NCBI GenBank assembly: GCA_047947135.1
Contig: CP170457.1
Span: 2,914,001 to 2,978,000, forward strand
Direction: 5' to 3'
Source of the DNA: Planctobacterium sp047947135
GTDB taxonomy: Bacteria; Pseudomonadota; Gammaproteobacteria; Enterobacterales; Alteromonadaceae
Length of the DNA stretch: 64,000 bases
This document shows, one piece after another, positions 63,200-64,000 of this stretch. The position numbers and the translations under genes are program-made. The notes below the pieces were generated by a model. It worked only from the letters and a program-made list of their open reading frames with translations, did not search any database and was not told the origin of the DNA. Within the stretch, counting starts at the first letter, position 1. Each line of letters starts with the position of its first letter.

Positions 63200-64000
63200 A
63201 TGCGCACATCAAGAACAATTTTATGCCTGGGCATCCTTGCCTCAATTGCATCCTCGCAGGGAGCTGCACGGGAGAATAACACTGAAGATTCAACTCTCCG
63301 TGAAGCTTTAAATGAAACCACAGTAGCCATGAGCTTGCGCTATCGTCTGGAAACGGTTGATCAAACAGGATTTGAGGAAGATGCGACGGCCAATACCCTC
63401 AAAGGTAGACTCACGGCGAAAACGGGTGCTTACGGGAAATGGTCAGGACTGATCGAGTTTGACTATGTCGCGGATTTATTTGATGAAGACTTCAACAGTA
63501 CCGTCAATGGCAGAAGTGACTTCCCCGTGGTTGCGGATCCATCCGGCGCCGATTTGAATCAGTTTTCGTTATCTTACAAAGCCACAGACAGTACTATGCT
63601 TACTTTTGGCCGGCAGCGCATTGTGCACAACAATCAACGCTTCGTGGGTGGTGTCGCATGGCGTCAGAACGAACAAACCTTTGATGCTGTAAGAGTTCAG
63701 TCGACATTAACCAGCAGTTTAAAAGTCGACTATGCCTACTCATCCCGGGTGAACCGCATATTTGGAAGTAGTCATCCACTTGGAGATGTTGATGGTGATT
63801 TGCACCTGATAAATGGTCAGTATCAATTTAGAGAAAATCACCGCGTCACTGGGTACTTCTATTATTTGGACTTTGAGCAATTGGCGGCGCTATCCAGTCA
63901 AACTATGGGGGTGGAATACCTCTTCAATAGTAAATCAGGCTTGAAGCTCCATGTAGGTTATGCTGCGCAACAAGATGTGGGCGACAACACTGATTACAGT
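63200..64000 (+). CDS. Outer-membrane porin, alginate-export-like (3' end outside window)
   Basis: Translation from the ATG at 63200 gives 267 residues to the window edge. A signal peptide precedes a probable cleavage after SQGA (about residue 21), followed by alternating beta strands typical of an outer-membrane barrel: TVAMSLRYRLETVDQ, LSYKATDSTMLTFGRQRIV, AWRQNEQTFDAVRVQ, SLKVDYAYSSRVNRIFG. I see an AGGGGAA 5-11 bases before the ATG. The best match is the alginate_exp/OprD-like porin group. It follows cobA on the same strand with a 203-base gap, so nitrate entry is a possible but unproven role. Confidence 0.85.
   Translation, partial: MRTSRTILCLGILASIASSQGAARENNTEDSTLREALNETTVAMSLRYRLETVDQTGFEEDATANTLKGRLTAKTGAYGKWSGLIEFDYVADLFDEDFNSTVNGRSDFPVVADPSGADLNQFSLSYKATDSTMLTFGRQRIVHNNQRFVGGVAWRQNEQTFDAVRVQSTLTSSLKVDYAYSSRVNRIFGSSHPLGDVDGDLHLINGQYQFRENHRVTGYFYYLDFEQLAALSSQTMGVEYLFNSKSGLKLHVGYAAQQDVGDNTDYS

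Overview
The window looks like a chromosomal segment of a marine gammaproteobacterium of the Alteromonadales, probably Alteromonadaceae. The grounds are conserved gene orders (prs-rplY-pth-ychF; lolB-ispE; hemA-prfA-prmC ... sirB2-sirB1-kdsA; gcvA ... ygdD-rlmM; yffB-dapE), protein sequences very close to gammaproteobacterial families (CysB, GcvA, Prs, YffB), moderate G+C, and a small DUF2897-like protein. I see no insertion sequence, prophage or CRISPR array. The species call is inference.

Layout. 1-5469 (minus): GTPase/ATPase ychF (cut by the window edge), pth, rplY, a small lipoprotein, prs, ispE, lolB. 5789-13107 (plus): hemA, prfA, prmC, a response regulator with an HD-GYP domain, sirB2, sirB1-like, kdsA. 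13222-17365: a small exported protein, then gcvA, an alpha/beta hydrolase, ygdD, rlmM and a HAD phosphatase. 17351-21321 (minus): a MoxR / DUF58 / transglutaminase trio. 21428-29450: an H-NS-like protein, ETF-ubiquinone oxidoreductase divergent from etfBA, a DEAD-box helicase, and 3-oxoacid CoA-transferase subunits divergent from a LysR regulator. 29458-38887: a membrane-anchored coiled-coil protein, an orphan histidine kinase, cysB, sdaA, a Nudix CoA pyrophosphatase, pabB, class I fumarase, rmuC. 39071-44866: two tandem cyclic-nucleotide-binding proteins, a very small double-glycine leader peptide gene, and a divergent 1349-residue hybrid sensor/AraC regulator. 44863-49498: DUF2897-like, M15 peptidase, dapE, yffB, an EIIA-Glc-like protein without its histidines, an ACT protein, a patatin-like protein. 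49532-50177: a stable-RNA-type promoter, a tandem repeat carrying truncated tRNA-Val 5' ends, and one intact tRNA-Val(GAC). 50306-64000: mobA and a complete nitrate assimilation cluster (nasT, nasS, nrtA, nrtB, nrtC, nirB, nirD, nasA, cobA), followed by an outer-membrane porin cut by the window edge.

How the last region works together: the ABC transporter imports nitrate; NasA (molybdopterin guanine dinucleotide cofactor, finished by MobA) reduces it to nitrite; NirBD (siroheme, whose precursor is made by CobA) reduces nitrite to ammonium. NasS/NasT sense nitrate and control a leader RNA ahead of nrtA. In that leader I can read two hairpins with AAAG loops, the second overlapping a strong terminator. 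Upstream of both nasT and nrtA there is a sigma-54-type promoter with an NtrC-like site about 100-120 bases further up, so nitrogen limitation and nitrate probably both have to be signalled.

The most novel points are: (1) an unlisted 59-residue peptide gene at 40134-40313 with a textbook double-glycine leader, divergent from a hybrid sensor whose sensor half has a very different base composition from its kinase half; (2) the 157-bp tandem repeat made of tRNA-Val 5' stubs; (3) the layered control of the nitrate genes; and (4) the EIIA-like protein that has lost both catalytic histidines.
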